From an uncultured bacterium (GTDB lineage: Bacteria; Muiribacteriota; Ozemobacteria; Ozemobacterales; Ozemobacteraceae), in the NCBI GenBank assembly GCA_937949615.1, contig CALEDQ010000021.1, forward strand, positions 1 through 64,000: DNA of 64,000 bases, read 5' to 3'. Position numbers and translations under genes: made by a program. The notes under the pieces were generated by a model that was not told the origin of the DNA, did no database searches, and saw nothing but the letters and a program-made list of their open reading frames with translations. Position 1 is the first letter of the stretch. The number at the start of each line of letters is the position of its first letter. Below are positions 1 to 11,000 of this stretch, piece by piece.

Positions 1-99
1 CCTCAGGCCAAAATGCATACGCGACATCCTGTCGCTAAGTCGGATCGCTGCCAGAGCCTCAATACATTATTTGTGTCAATCCGTGTTCATCCGTGGCCA

Positions 100-168
100 A
101 AGTCGGTCGCCCTCGCTTTCAAAAAAACAACTAATTAACGGGCAGGCCTGTAAACGGCCAGTTTCAAT
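100..168. repeat. Intergenic direct repeat, copy 1
   Basis: Two blocks, 100-119 and 141-168, recur in the same order at 339-358 and 413-440. The second block contains a small GGCC-7 nt-GGCC hairpin. Just upstream, 76-97 holds an 'atccgtgttcatccgtgg' type sequence that I recall as a common intergenic motif in environmental genomes (not verified). No coding potential is convincing here. It looks like a non-coding intergenic repeat family rather than a gene. Confidence 0.7.
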
Positions 169-207
169 CAGGTGGCGACCGTTCTTCAAGCGAACTGGTG
201 CGAGGGG

Positions 208-280
208 AGCAGAAGGTGATTCTTTTGCGTAAGCTTGTGAGGCGCAGCCGAATCGCTGGAGCAAAAGAACACCTTCTGCT
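208..280. repeat. Long inverted repeat (hairpin) between the direct repeats
   Basis: The arms 208-228 and 260-280 are near-perfect reverse complements of about 21 bases with a 31-base loop. No T-tract follows, so it is not a typical terminator. It lies exactly between the two direct-repeat copies, which makes 100-440 look like one composite, MITE- or REP-like unit. Short open frames across it have no ribosome-binding site and are not called. Confidence 0.65.
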
Positions 281-338
281 AGACCGAAGCTGCCTCGATT
301 TTAAAGATGGCTTCAAACTGTTGGATATTTCGACGGAG

Positions 339-440
339 AAGTCGGTCGCCCTCGCTTTACAAAAATGCACTAATTCACCAATTAACGGCGGTAGAATCAA
401 TTACCAAGCAACGGCAGGCCTGTAAACGGCCAGTTTCAAT
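339..440. repeat. Intergenic direct repeat, copy 2
   Basis: This is the second copy of the blocks seen at 100-168, with the same left block (339-358) and right block (413-440) but 54 bases between them instead of 21. The remainder up to 562 holds no gene that I can see. Confidence 0.7.
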
Positions 441-562
441 TGGGGAGCGGTCAACCTTGAATGGAAGATGAATTTTATCGCCAGATCGCAGCTGTTAATT
501 TTCTTTGTGGTGTGATATCTTCTTAATGCTTGGAAGAATTTTCAGGTAGAAGAGAGAGATGT

Positions 563-937
563 ATGAATACCTTTAGAGTTCGAATCGATCAACTGCAGCC
601 TTCCCAGCCTTTTCTCAGCCGTGTTCGCCTTGAGAACATCATGCGGAATACCGCTTTCCTGTTGCGCCCTGTTGGAGTCAGAGAGCTGAACGGCCGTCTC
701 TGCGTCATCGAGGGGCATGAAAGATTGATGGCCCTCCACAACCTTGGAACCCAGGAAGTGGAGGTTTACATCGATGATTCAGAAAGAGATGCTAAAATCT
801 GGAAAGAATGCGTTGAAATCTGCATCAACAACGGCATTGCAACAATAATGGATCTTGAAGACCGTTTTCTGTCTCCTTCCGGCTTTCGACAGCTCTGGCT
901 GGAAAGGAAAAAAGAGCTCAAACAGAAAGCCGGGTAG
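563..937 (+). CDS. Small ParB/sulfiredoxin-fold (ParB-like N-terminal domain) protein
   Basis: The 124-residue product looks like a stand-alone ParB N-terminal domain. It has an early VRIDQLQPSQ segment like the family's 'I..L.P...' strand, and a central IEGHERLMALHNLG stretch matching the D/E-G-H-R-aL..lG core motif, followed by an EVEVYIDD strand. No C-terminal HTH or dimerisation domain follows, so it is not a chromosome-partition ParB. The C-terminus is basic (ERKKELKQKAG). ATG 563 is chosen because an AGAAGAGAGAG ribosome-binding site precedes it; a TTG at 530 in the same frame has no such site. It ends 10 bases from the convergent gene at 947. Stand-alone domains of this fold may be DNA-binding, nuclease-like or CTP-binding, and the function here is unknown. 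Confidence 0.6.
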   Translation: MNTFRVRIDQLQPSQPFLSRVRLENIMRNTAFLLRPVGVRELNGRLCVIEGHERLMALHNLGTQEVEVYIDDSERDAKIWKECVEICINNGIATIMDLEDRFLSPSGFRQLWLERKKELKQKAG

Positions 938-946
938 AAACCCTGA

Positions 947-1957
947 TTATCTGACTGCTTCGTCGCTGGCTTTTTTGCGCAGGTCTCCAGTAGCCTTTTC
1001 AAGCTGGGCAATTCGACGGTACAGACCCGAGATCTCGGCTCTGATCTGGTCGAGCTGATCCTGCTGGCGGCGCGCTCTTCCCCGATAAACATAAAACCGG
1101 TTCAATGCCGAATCGCTCGAAATGCCGGTGTTTGACTGTCCGGCGTATGGGTTGGCAACCTGCCCCTGATTGGGCGAACTGTCCGCTCCCCAGCTTCCCT
1201 CCGGGAAAGTCGTGGCACTCGGGTCAGGCGTTCCGGTCTGGTAGGCGCCCGGGTAATAATACTGCCGACGATATCTGGCAGCACTGCGCACCGACGAATA
1301 CATTTCTTCGAGGGTTTCCTTTTCCTGTTTCTGCAGGTACGCCAGGCGTTCTTTCAGCTCTTCAAGCTCGAATGAGTTGTCTTCTATCTGATTTTCAAAC
1401 TCGTTGATTTTGCTGGCCTGCAGATAGGCGGCCAAATCACGCTCGCGATTTATTTTTGCGGCTTTGGCTATTCCCTGCTGCCACTCACTTATATAGGAAA
1501 GTTGCCCGCGCAGGCGCTCGGCCTCGTCATGTGCCAGCTGCTGCTCACGTGTGTCGGTAGCTATCGCAGCAGCCTCTTCGTAAAATTTTATCGATGATTC
1601 AAGATTGCCCACCAGAATGTTTTCGAAAAAGCCGCGCCGACAAAGAGTCGTCATGTCGTTAGTCCTGTTCGGGTCACGATATTTTTCGAGCAGGGCCATG
1701 GCAAGACCATGGTCTTCGTGACGCAGAATACTGTGGTCAGCGATAATGGCGCTTTCATAAAGGTCGACTGCTTCGCTTCTTTTGCCATGAAGCCAGGCTT
1801 CCATGGCCTGTTTCAGCAAAAGCCTGCCCTTGGCCGGGTCGGCTTCCTGGCCGATTACCAGACATTGAAGATTCGATGGCTCGACCGGAACTTCTGCCCT
1901 GACCGGGGCAGAAAATAGTATGGCAGCGAGAATAACGGCTGAAACTGCATTTTTCAT
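947..1957 (-). CDS. Secreted or periplasmic coiled-coil protein with TPR-like N-terminal half
   Basis: The product has 336 residues and I do not recognise its family. A signal peptide is evident: MKNA, a hydrophobic run, then PVRA before EVPVEP. Residues of about 40-150 are helical and TPR-like (AMEAWLHGKRSEAVDLYESAI; SSIKFYEEAAAIA). Residues 150-220 and 290-330 are charged coiled coil, and a tyrosine/glycine/proline-rich linker (YYYPGAYQTG) lies between them. The ATG at 1957 is preceded by AAGGAG at good spacing. A TTG two codons upstream sits on top of the Shine-Dalgarno and is rejected. The two coiled-coil segments around a disordered linker suggest a structural or scaffold role in the envelope. 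Not obviously in operon with the CoA-transferase, which lies 54 bases upstream on the same strand. Confidence 0.7.
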   Translation of the reverse strand: MKNAVSAVILAAILFSAPVRAEVPVEPSNLQCLVIGQEADPAKGRLLLKQAMEAWLHGKRSEAVDLYESAIIADHSILRHEDHGLAMALLEKYRDPNRTNDMTTLCRRGFFENILVGNLESSIKFYEEAAAIATDTREQQLAHDEAERLRGQLSYISEWQQGIAKAAKINRERDLAAYLQASKINEFENQIEDNSFELEELKERLAYLQKQEKETLEEMYSSVRSAARYRRQYYYPGAYQTGTPDPSATTFPEGSWGADSSPNQGQVANPYAGQSNTGISSDSALNRFYVYRGRARRQQDQLDQIRAEISGLYRRIAQLEKATGDLRKKASDEAVR

Positions 1958-2011
1958 CGGCAAACTCCTTTTTCGTAAAACAAATTGAGCTGACGCGAAT
2001 CTGATCGGCTT

Positions 2012-3583
2012 TCAGTCCTGCAGGTGCATGGGCTGATCGATAAAGATGGCAGGATTCATCAGGCGCGGCGAACCTGAAATAACTGGCTTGAACTGCATCT
2101 GATCGAGAATTTCTTTCTGCAGATCGATGCCGGGAGCTATTTCAAGCAGGCGCAGGCCGTCTTTTTCAAGTCTGAAAACGCCACGCTCGGTGACATAGGT
2201 CACTTCGGTGCCTTTTTCGAGAGCGTAACGGCCGCTGAAAGTTATCTGTTCAACCTGCTTGACGAATTTCGCCGTTTTGCCCTCACTGGCAATCTTTATC
2301 CGACCATCCTGCTGCTCGGTTTTCAGACCGTCGGCGGTGAAGGTGGTGCAGAAAACCACTCTTCTGGCGTTCTGGGTAATGTTGATGAAACCACCGCAGC
2401 CGGCGAATTTTGGCCCGAATTTACTGACGTTGACGTTGCCCTCTTCGTCGACCTCACCGGCGCCAAGAAAAGCGATATCGAGGCCGCCGCCATCGTAAAA
2501 ATCAAATTGTGACGGCTGCGGCAGAACCGCTGACGGACTATAGGAAGCGCCGAAAGAAAGTCCAGAAGCCGGCAACCCGCCAATCGGCCCTGATTCAACC
2601 GTCAGGGTCATGCGATCGCGCAGATTCTCTTCGCGGGCGACATTGGCGACACCCTCAGGCATGCCGATGCCGAGATTCACTGTGCAGTTGCCAAGCGGCA
2701 GCAGCTCGACCATGCTGCGCCGGGCGATGATCTTGCGAATACTCATTTCCATAGGTTTGAACAGAGAATCTTCAGGAAACTGTACCTGCCCGGAATAATA
2801 AGGGCAATACTGTTCGAGAAAGGTCTGCATGTGCAGCTGCGGCTCTTTCGCCATGTCGACGAGAACGACGTAATCGACGAGAATACCTGGAATCTGCACA
2901 AAAAGCTGATTAATGCCGCCGCCGCGGGCGAGGCGCATTACCTGACAGATGACGATGCCACCGCGCTGCTTGGTTGCCATCGCCTGCGAAAGGGCATCGA
3001 GCGGCGCGACTTCCTGTTCCATGCTGATGTTGCCGAATTCATCAGCTGTGGTGCCGCGAATCAGGCACACGTCGATGCCGAAGTGCTTATAGCGCAGATA
3101 ATCGTGATTGTCGAATTTGACGACTTCGACAATATCTTCGGTGGTGCAGCTGTTGATTTTGCCTCCCTGCAGACGCGGATCGACATAGGTCTGCAGGCCG
3201 ACGTGGGTTATGGTGCCGGGTTTGCCGGCAGCAATATCGCGGAACATATGCGAAATGACGCCCTGCGGCAGATTATAAGCTTCAAGTTTGTTGTCGAGGG
3301 CCAGCTGCCCCAGGCGGGGTGCGAGACCCCAGTGCCCGCCGACAGCGCGTTTCACCATGCCTTCATTGCCAAAATGGTTTAAACCGCGGGTTTTCCCGTC
3401 GCCCTGACCGGCAACAAAGTATAATTCGAGGTTGCGCGGGTGCCCCTCGGCGAGAAAACGTTTTTCAAGGGCCGAGGTCAGCGCCTCAGGGTGCCCGCTG
3501 CCGACAAAGCCGCCGACTACGACGCGGTCGTTATCTTTTATCAGTGAAGTGGCCTGCTCGATGCTGATCAGTTTTGATTTCAT
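2012..3583 (-). CDS. Propionate-type acyl-CoA:acetate/3-ketoacid CoA-transferase
   Basis: The 523-residue length and fused alpha-beta architecture match the propionate CoA-transferase/YdiF class (family I CoA-transferases, COG4670). The N-terminal half begins with the GGFVGSGHPE glycine-rich segment. The C-terminal half has the TVESGPIGG motif, whose Glu (about residue 330) corresponds to the catalytic glutamate that forms the enzyme-CoA thioester. The reaction moves CoA between short-chain acyl-CoAs and acetate or similar acids, typical of fermentative metabolism. The ATG is preceded by AGAGGTTAA. It lies 37 bases downstream of the MetX-like gene on the same strand and is probably co-transcribed with it. 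The exact acyl substrate cannot be told from sequence. Confidence 0.9.
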   Translation of the reverse strand: MKSKLISIEQATSLIKDNDRVVVGGFVGSGHPEALTSALEKRFLAEGHPRNLELYFVAGQGDGKTRGLNHFGNEGMVKRAVGGHWGLAPRLGQLALDNKLEAYNLPQGVISHMFRDIAAGKPGTITHVGLQTYVDPRLQGGKINSCTTEDIVEVVKFDNHDYLRYKHFGIDVCLIRGTTADEFGNISMEQEVAPLDALSQAMATKQRGGIVICQVMRLARGGGINQLFVQIPGILVDYVVLVDMAKEPQLHMQTFLEQYCPYYSGQVQFPEDSLFKPMEMSIRKIIARRSMVELLPLGNCTVNLGIGMPEGVANVAREENLRDRMTLTVESGPIGGLPASGLSFGASYSPSAVLPQPSQFDFYDGGGLDIAFLGAGEVDEEGNVNVSKFGPKFAGCGGFINITQNARRVVFCTTFTADGLKTEQQDGRIKIASEGKTAKFVKQVEQITFSGRYALEKGTEVTYVTERGVFRLEKDGLRLLEIAPGIDLQKEILDQMQFKPVISGSPRLMNPAIFIDQPMHLQD

Positions 3584-3620
3584 TTAACCTCTCCGTTTAT
3601 AGCGCCATTGCTGGGGGTAA

Positions 3621-4736
3621 TTATTCGTTAATATATTTCTTCAGCGGGTCGGTCAGATACCCGGTTTCAAAGAGACACGAAAGATGGCCGTTGCGGCTGT
3701 TATAGTAGCTGACATCGCAGTCAGGGAACAGCGGTTGCGCCTGCTCAGCCTGTTCGCGGGTGAACATCAGGTCAGATTCGTCGATGATCATTCTGACCGG
3801 CGTCTTTATTTTTCCAAGAGCGCTGGCCAGCGATTCGCCAGGTTGGCAGAGGTCGAAGAGGGTGTTGGCCTTGGCGATATAAATGTAGGCGTTCGGATCA
3901 AAATACTGCATGCGGGTGATCACTGACTGTTCGATGCCTTCTTCGACAAGAAATCTGCCTTTGAAGCTGAGTGCCGGGTTTTCGGTAGTCAGGAAAAATG
4001 GATCGGGCACTTTGCGCCCGAAGCAGGTTTCGGCCCAATAATCGGTGCGGGTTGCTGTCAGCAGCATTTTAAAAGCCAGCAGCAGACCTTTGACCGGCGC
4101 TTCCTGGCCGTAATAATCGCCATTCTGCCATCTGCTGTCGAGCATGATGGCTTCGATACCAAGCTGGTTCGGAACCATCAGGCATGCCGGGCGCACCATC
4201 GGCGTGGCGACGACCGCAATGATCTTTTCGACCATTTCCGGAAAATATTTTGCCCAGAGATATGCCTGCAGGCCGCCCATCGAGGGGCCAAGCACGCAGC
4301 GCAGTTTTTTGATACCAAGATGATCGATGAGTTTGCGCTGCAGCATGACGACGTCGTCGAGCGTAAAAATCGGAAAACTCATGCCGTATGGTTTGCCGGT
4401 TTCAGGGTTAATGGTGGCCGGCCCGGTGGTGATGACCGTCGGACTGTTGTAGTTGATGTTGCTTATGCAATCGGAACAGACGACGAAATATTTATCGGTG
4501 TCGATAGTCTTACCCGGGCCGATAAGGGTATCCCACCAGCCGGGGGCGGCGTCGGTTTCGTTGTATCTGCCGGCGGCATGGCCGTGGCCGGTGAAATACT
4601 GGCAGACCAGAATGGCATTGTCGCCGGCGGCGTTCAGCCGTCCGTAAGTTTCGTAGCCGAAAGTTATCGGAATGGTCTTTTTGCAATGCAGAAAGGTGTA
4701 TTTACCCGCATCAAACCTGATTTTTTCTGTCAGCAT
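3621..4736 (-). CDS. MetX-like alpha/beta-hydrolase (homoserine O-acetyltransferase family)
   Basis: The 371-residue protein has the MetX/HTA fold. It opens with the ITFGYETYG strand, has the GPSMGG nucleophile elbow (Ser about 152), an Asp in the IIDESDLMF strand (about 322) and a late His in NGHLSC (about 351). True homoserine acetyltransferases usually end in a G-H-D-x-F motif; here it is G-H-L-S-C, so the acceptor may not be homoserine. MetX-like esterases and acyltransferases are the alternative. The start at 4736 gives the usual family N-terminus and has an upstream GAAGGG; the in-frame ATG at 4775 and the longer frame have no ribosome-binding site. The CoA-transferase partner downstream hints that acyl-CoA or its thioester is the shared substrate. 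No other methionine gene is seen nearby. Confidence 0.75.
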   Translation of the reverse strand: MLTEKIRFDAGKYTFLHCKKTIPITFGYETYGRLNAAGDNAILVCQYFTGHGHAAGRYNETDAAPGWWDTLIGPGKTIDTDKYFVVCSDCISNINYNSPTVITTGPATINPETGKPYGMSFPIFTLDDVVMLQRKLIDHLGIKKLRCVLGPSMGGLQAYLWAKYFPEMVEKIIAVVATPMVRPACLMVPNQLGIEAIMLDSRWQNGDYYGQEAPVKGLLLAFKMLLTATRTDYWAETCFGRKVPDPFFLTTENPALSFKGRFLVEEGIEQSVITRMQYFDPNAYIYIAKANTLFDLCQPGESLASALGKIKTPVRMIIDESDLMFTREQAEQAQPLFPDCDVSYYNSRNGHLSCLFETGYLTDPLKKYINE

Positions 4737-4854
4737 CCTCGATTTTCCCTTCAAAACCTTCGCAATTTGCCCCATTTTAAAACATGTGCCGGCAAGAATC
4801 AATTCCAGAAATGCTGCAAAATAAAAAAACAGCGTTTAAATTCGATATATTTAT

Positions 4855-4883
4855 TTGAAATAACAAAGTATTACGGGTAGAAT
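4855..4883 (+). promoter_or_regulatory. Sigma-70-type promoter for the first giant gene
   Basis: TTGAAA (4855-4860) and TAGAAT (4878-4883) are separated by exactly 17 bases. Transcription would begin near 4890 and leave a leader of about 200 bases before the GTG at 5091. The rest of the intergenic region 4737-5090 holds no gene that I can see. Confidence 0.6.
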
Positions 4884-5021
4884 GTTTCCAGATCGCAAAA
4901 GCGACGACAGACAGCCGGCTCGATCATAGATAATATTGCACCACTGCCGGTTTTTCAGGGTTAAAGTTGAGAATGACGGGGCTCAGCAGTTATTTCTGCT
5001 GATACTTTTACGATACGTGAA

Positions 5022-5071
5022 AAACCGCAAAAAACGGTTTTCGGGGACTGAAAAGAATCGTTCCTTTTCAG
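5022..5071 (+). promoter_or_regulatory. Two stem-loops in the leader of the first giant gene
   Basis: Stem 1 pairs AAACCG (5022-5027) with CGGTTT (5035-5040). Stem 2 pairs CTGAAAAG (5048-5055) with CTTTTCAG (5064-5071), just upstream of the start codon. Neither is followed by a U-tract, so they are not simple terminators. They may stabilise the mRNA or bind a regulator; this is inference. Confidence 0.4.
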
Positions 5072-5090
5072 TAATGAGTAGAGTAAGACT

Positions 5091-8000
5091 GTGTCTGCAA
5101 AGCGTAAAAATGTTTTTGTCATCCTGTTAATCGCTCTTTTTGCCATTGTTTTTCTGCCGGTTGCTTCGGCTCAACCATTGCCACCGGCAGAAGTTCGACT
5201 GAAAACCACAGCCGCCGGTGTCGAACTGAACTGGATCGATGGCGGCAATGACGGTGCCACGACCCTGACCCGCTATGAAGTCATGCGGCGGGTCACCCGC
5301 GGTAGCAATGTTGGCGGCACAACCCTCACAGGCACGACCGCCACCACCTATACCGACACCGGCGCAACTCCCGGCACCCAGTATTATTATGTCGTGCGTG
5401 ACGTTAACAGCGGCGGCAATTCAGCCTGGTCAGAAGAGATTGTCAGATTCTGCCCCTTCGCCGCTTCGACCGCCGAGGCTCGAAATTACAAGAACGAAAA
5501 TGTGGTGCGCGCCCGCTGGCCGATTTATGAAAACGAAATCGTAAAAACCTTTGTGGGCCTGGCAACCGTGCCGGGTGAGGCTGATGTCGTCGATTTCATC
5601 GATGTCGGCCATGCCACCGAACACACTTTTTCTGGTTTGAATCTCGAAACTGGAAAAGAATACTTTGTTACCGTCAAGGTGCAGAATTCAACGGGTAATC
5701 TCGTCGGTTACGACACTTCAATCTGTTCTTCGCGCGGTTTTATTTTCGACTATGACCGTAACCTTGTCGATAACGCCAGCAGCACATTTTTCAACAACGC
5801 TCTGGTGCAGGTCATGACCCAGGCAAACACCAATTCAGTCAGCACTATCGCATTTGGAAACGATGTCATCCGCCGTTATCGTGCGCCGATCACCCTGACC
5901 GAGCGCGGCATCGAGTCAAGATTCAATGCCCCGGTAGAAGTTGCAATTGGTGGAACCGGCTTTCCGGCAACTCTTGCCGCTGCTCAGCAGCAGCTCAGGA
6001 TCGCCGACGAATGGGGCAACGAAGTCCCTTCTAATGTTACTGCGTATGGACCAGTATTAATAGAAGAGCAATTTCTTTTTGAGAACGGCACAGAGAATGT
6101 TAGTTTTGAGAGTGGTTATACGAGCGGAACTGGTACTGGTGAAGCATCAGAAAACTATTTAGGTAATAATTATACTCGAATCAGGGCTATCACGACCAAT
6201 GGAACTGAACGCTCCTGGCGTACCAGCGGTCCAGTCGACCTGACGGGATGGGACGAAATAGCTATAGACTGGGAAAACACGGGTGCTAACGACAATGATA
6301 ATCGTTCACGTTGCGTTGTTTCGACAGCTTGGAATGCAAACTATACTACTACTGTTAATGCCGGAACCCCTATACAACAACAATCATTTGCAAGAAGAAC
6401 AGACATAATCAATGTTTCTGCGCTTGGGGCTGGTTATTATATCAGAGTTCATGCAAGAAGAAATAATAACGGTGGCGATTCATACGTAAATGTTTACAGT
6501 ATTTCGTTGCGCAAATATGCAAATCGGGCAACAGCCACTATAATTGCTAATCTGCCAAAGGGTGGCACACGTAATTACTGGGCATTCTGGGGAGGCGGCA
6601 GCGCAGTTTACCCAGCCTTCGTAACTAATACCAATGATACTTCACAGCGTGCCTGGTCAAGCTTTTATTCCAGAAAGCTTCTTCCAGCCGGGCCTGAAAA
6701 CTGGCCAATTAATTCTTTTACCCTTTTGCCTGCACCTGGAAATACTGATGACGGCAGTATTTTTGTAACTTTGCCATGGGCTTTTCCCTATTTTAACCAG
6801 AGCCTCAATGCTGTTTATTTTGGCACAAACGGCTATGTAACCAGAAATTCTTATACAACCTGGACAAATCTATTCAATACATTCAGGGGAGCGAACGCTC
6901 CAAACGGAATGATTGCGGTACTCTGGTGTGATACCATGGCTTATAGAAGTGGCGGTACTCCTGTTCAGCCGGTTCCGCAGAACAGCGGCATGTATTCAAA
7001 GCATCAGGGCAGCGGTGACCCTGATGAGCGATTTTTGTTTTACTTCAGAGGCAACAGATATACCCGCACCGACGATATATACATTCACCAGACCGTTGCT
7101 TATCGTTATGGCGACATTGCACTCCGCTACGAATATCTCAGCCCGGGCGCGCTCTGGGATGATGGCCTGACTACAGACAATGGCGTCAACGACAGAGAAA
7201 ATACTGCCGGGATTTCTAACAACGATAACAGCAATTACTTCTGGACCACTCCCTTAATCGAAGGCATCGGCAAAACCCCAACTTCATTCTTTCAATATAA
7301 AAATGCTGTTTTATCGTCACTTGGAGCAACAGAAGATGCCGTGAGTATTGCAGGCGCCGGTTTCGGCTGGGCGGGCCGCTTTGAGTCTCATGTTTTTGAC
7401 AGTCGCATGGCAACGCCTGAATGGCAGAATATCATCACCAATGTTACTGCCGGTGGCGGAAGAATATATATATATGTTCGCACTGGTTCTACGCCAGAAC
7501 CTGATGATAGCTGGAGCAGCTGGTCACTGGCCGTCAGCAACGCAATTGGCGGCCCGCAGACCACCGCGCTGTCAGTGGCGAAGCAGCGTTTTATTCAATA
7601 CCGTTGCGAATTTTTTAAAGATGCAACTAGCGATAACCCGGTTTTGAACCGTGTTGAATTCAAGTGCCGGGGCCTTGAGATCACGAAAGTAACCGATGCG
7701 CCGATACAGGTTTCTCAAGGGCAGGATAATATTCCGATCAAGGTTTCAGTTAAAAACTACGATTCAGTCAGTGCCAGTTTAACCGATCTCACCCCGACCT
7801 TCAGCCTGGGAAACTATACCCTGAGCGGGCCGGTACCGTCTTTGCCGGATACGATAAATGCCGGGGTCGAGAAAGAGTATGTTTTCAATGTCAATGTTGC
7901 TGATAATTCGCTGACAGGTACTGCCACCATCGATGCCAATGCCACTGCCACGATTGGTACCCAGTTTTCAGATCTCGACGCCGATATCAAAGATTACTGG

Positions 8001-11000
8001 GAAGTTCTGCGCAAAGCTGAGTTGTCGATCGCACATATTGACGCTCTGCCTTTGACTGTCACCAAGGGGCAGACGGTAACCGTCTGGATGACAATCGACA
8101 ATACCGGCGGCACACCTTTCGAAATCGCTACAGCTTCTCTGAATATAAAACCTGGCAGCTATACTGTTACTCTCGACCCCTCTGTAATTGGAACAATCGT
8201 TGCGCCAGGTATGAGTTTTCCTGCAAAATTCACGGTCAAGATCGAGCTCGACAGCGACTCCGGCGTTGCCACCTTAAATGGCGCGGCAACCGGTACCAAC
8301 GTTCTCAGTCTTAAAGAAACCGGCACCAGTACCGCAATCATTCAGGACACCTGGACAGTGCAGAACCCCCCCGAACTCGTTATTCAGTCGGTTGTCGCTT
8401 CAGATACGGTATATCGTGGCCAAACCGGTATTCCGGTATTTTTAAACATTATCAATGTTGGCGAAGCGCTTGCCTACTGGAACTCCTCGAAACTGTGGTT
8501 TTCATGGGGCAGTTACGACGATCCGCCCGAGGCGAAGAACAGTTTTCCCATCGATGTGTATGGCGGTTTGAGCAGTATTGCTGAATACTGGGTCAATGTC
8601 AGGGAAGATTCAGCAACCGGCACTTCTGATGTCGATGCCAGCATTGTTTTTACCGACAGTAACTCTGGTGATGTTTATGACGACCCGCTGTTCCGTGCGT
8701 TATTCCCGGCTTCATGGCTGATAATCGGCGAAAAAATCAAAGTGTATAAAGATTCGGCCATGTTGTTTGAATCAGCAAGCTTCAACCTGCCGGCAGCCGG
8801 TCTGGATGTCGATGTGTATGCCAAGGCTTTCGATCTTGCCTATTACAGAGAGTATGTCGTCAGATGGTATAGCCCTGACGGCAGCGAATATACCGTTACC
8901 ACGCCGCCAAAGACGAGCGATGATATCGGGGCGGTTTCGCACCAGATCAGCATCGATTCAACTCCCTCTAATATGGGCTCCTGGCGCGTCAAAATCACGA
9001 ATCCCCTCAACACACACACGGCCTGTGAAAATGTTTTTCAGATTGTCAGCCCGGCATCTCCGGCCATTTTCATCAGCTTACCGGCAAAGGTTTCTGTAGG
9101 TCAGACTTTCAACGCATCTGCAACCATTGTTAACTCCGGTGGCGCGGTGTTGAAAAATGCTTACCCAGGAATTCTTCTCACTGGTGGAACCGGGGCAGCC
9201 AGTCTGGTTGTCGTTCCAGATTCTACCGATAAGCGCAACATCGATGGTAACAGCGCTGCAACCTTCAGTTACCAGCTGCATGCAGATACGGCTGGCGTCG
9301 GCTTTACCTTGCGCGGGGCCGGCTATGGGCTCGATGGCAATTCTGACGAATTTCTGACGGCAGCTACTTATACCTCGAATGCATGTAACATTCAGACTCC
9401 TCCGTTATTGTCCGTGTATTCGGTCACTGAAGGCTATACAAACGTATACCGTAATCAGCAGAACATGACCGTAACCATGCAGGTCAGGAACGACGGGCAA
9501 GCTGATGCTGTTGTTGAAGCGGCCTCCTTGTCTTTCGATGTCGGGTTGCATTATCAGGTGATAAATCCGCCGACCACATTTCCTTTTACGCTGACCGGAG
9601 GAGGGGGAACCGCAGATATTATATTTACTGTCAGCATTGACAAGGATTCGCCAACCGGGCTGGTTACTGCAAGTTGCTCATTCAGAGCCCATGATGCCAA
9701 CAACCCATCCGCAATATACGGAATTATCGACAAGGAATTCGGCTGGACGATTTCGGCGGTAGCCGGTATTTGTTCGGCTAACTCAACCTTCAATCCTGAA
9801 CAGTATTCGTTCAATGTCGGTCAGACTGTCAATGCAAGATTTTTTAATCTTCCTCTCAATACTGCTTTCAGGATAAGGTTTTATAACAATTCTCCAACAG
9901 GGGGAACTCTGGTAAAAACTTCGCCACCTTTGAATTCAGGGGCTTATGGTGTTTGTGATGACCAGTGGTTTCTGGATGCTGCAACCCTGTGTCGCCGCTG
10001 GCGGGTAGTCATAGATAATGGCACTGCCGCTACTCCCGGCACCGAATACGGTTTCCAGTATTTTGATGTTCAAAACCCCGGCAACCTGCAGGCAGGTCTG
10101 ACGCTTTCCCCTTCAAATCATGTGTTTATCGGTGATACCATTACTGCTACCCTGCTGGTTGACAATACTCAGGCTGCCGGGTCGACCATTGGTTCGGTAA
10201 CGCCTTCGCTGCTGCAGAAAGTCGCGACAGCAACCGGTGATGCCGAGAAGCTGAGCGGCCCGCTTCCTGATATCGCTTCGGTTGCCCCGTTGATGCCCGG
10301 AGTTTATACCTGGTCATACGAAGCAAGTGAAGATACAACCACAGATCCTCTTAAAAAATTTGCTCTGACTGCCACACTGCCACAGTCTGCCAGTGGGTTT
10401 GACCTTAACACCGGAGCTGTCGTCAATTCGAACCTGGCAACTTCGAACGGTATCTACATCTATCGTCGAGGTCTCGAAATCGGCAGCAGCACAATAAATT
10501 TCGCCACCGCCCTGCCGGGTGAAAACGCGGCTCAATTAAATTTTAAAGTTATGAACAGCGGCAATTACCCCTTGAACAACATCAAATGGTTCACTGCTGA
10601 TATGAGAAACCAGTGGACAGATTATATTTCAAAGGCGAATCTGAGCTTCTCTCCTGCAAATTTTACCATTCCCATTTCAGGCGAGGTAGTCGTTGCCGGT
10701 AATCTGTTCATAGATCACAATCAGGCTTCGGGCTCGTATATTGCCACCATGACCGTTTACGAAGATCTGAATAACAATAGTTACTATGATTCGGCGGCTG
10801 AGCCGGGTAAACTGTTCAGTGTCAAAGTCGAGATTCCGAGAACCAAAAGCATTGTCGTCGACAACCCCTTTGTCGATCTTGATAACTGGGCTCCCGGCCA
10901 GACAGCGATTACTAAAAAACTGTATTATTTCAACGGCGGGAACCTTGACCTCGAAAATATCAAGGTTGTTCAGACCCCTCCTGCCGGTTCCGCAACCTTT

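Noticed and set aside
2831..3382. 183-codon plus-strand open frame
   Set aside because: It lies entirely opposite the CoA-transferase gene, whose motifs are clear, and is a mirror of its codon use.
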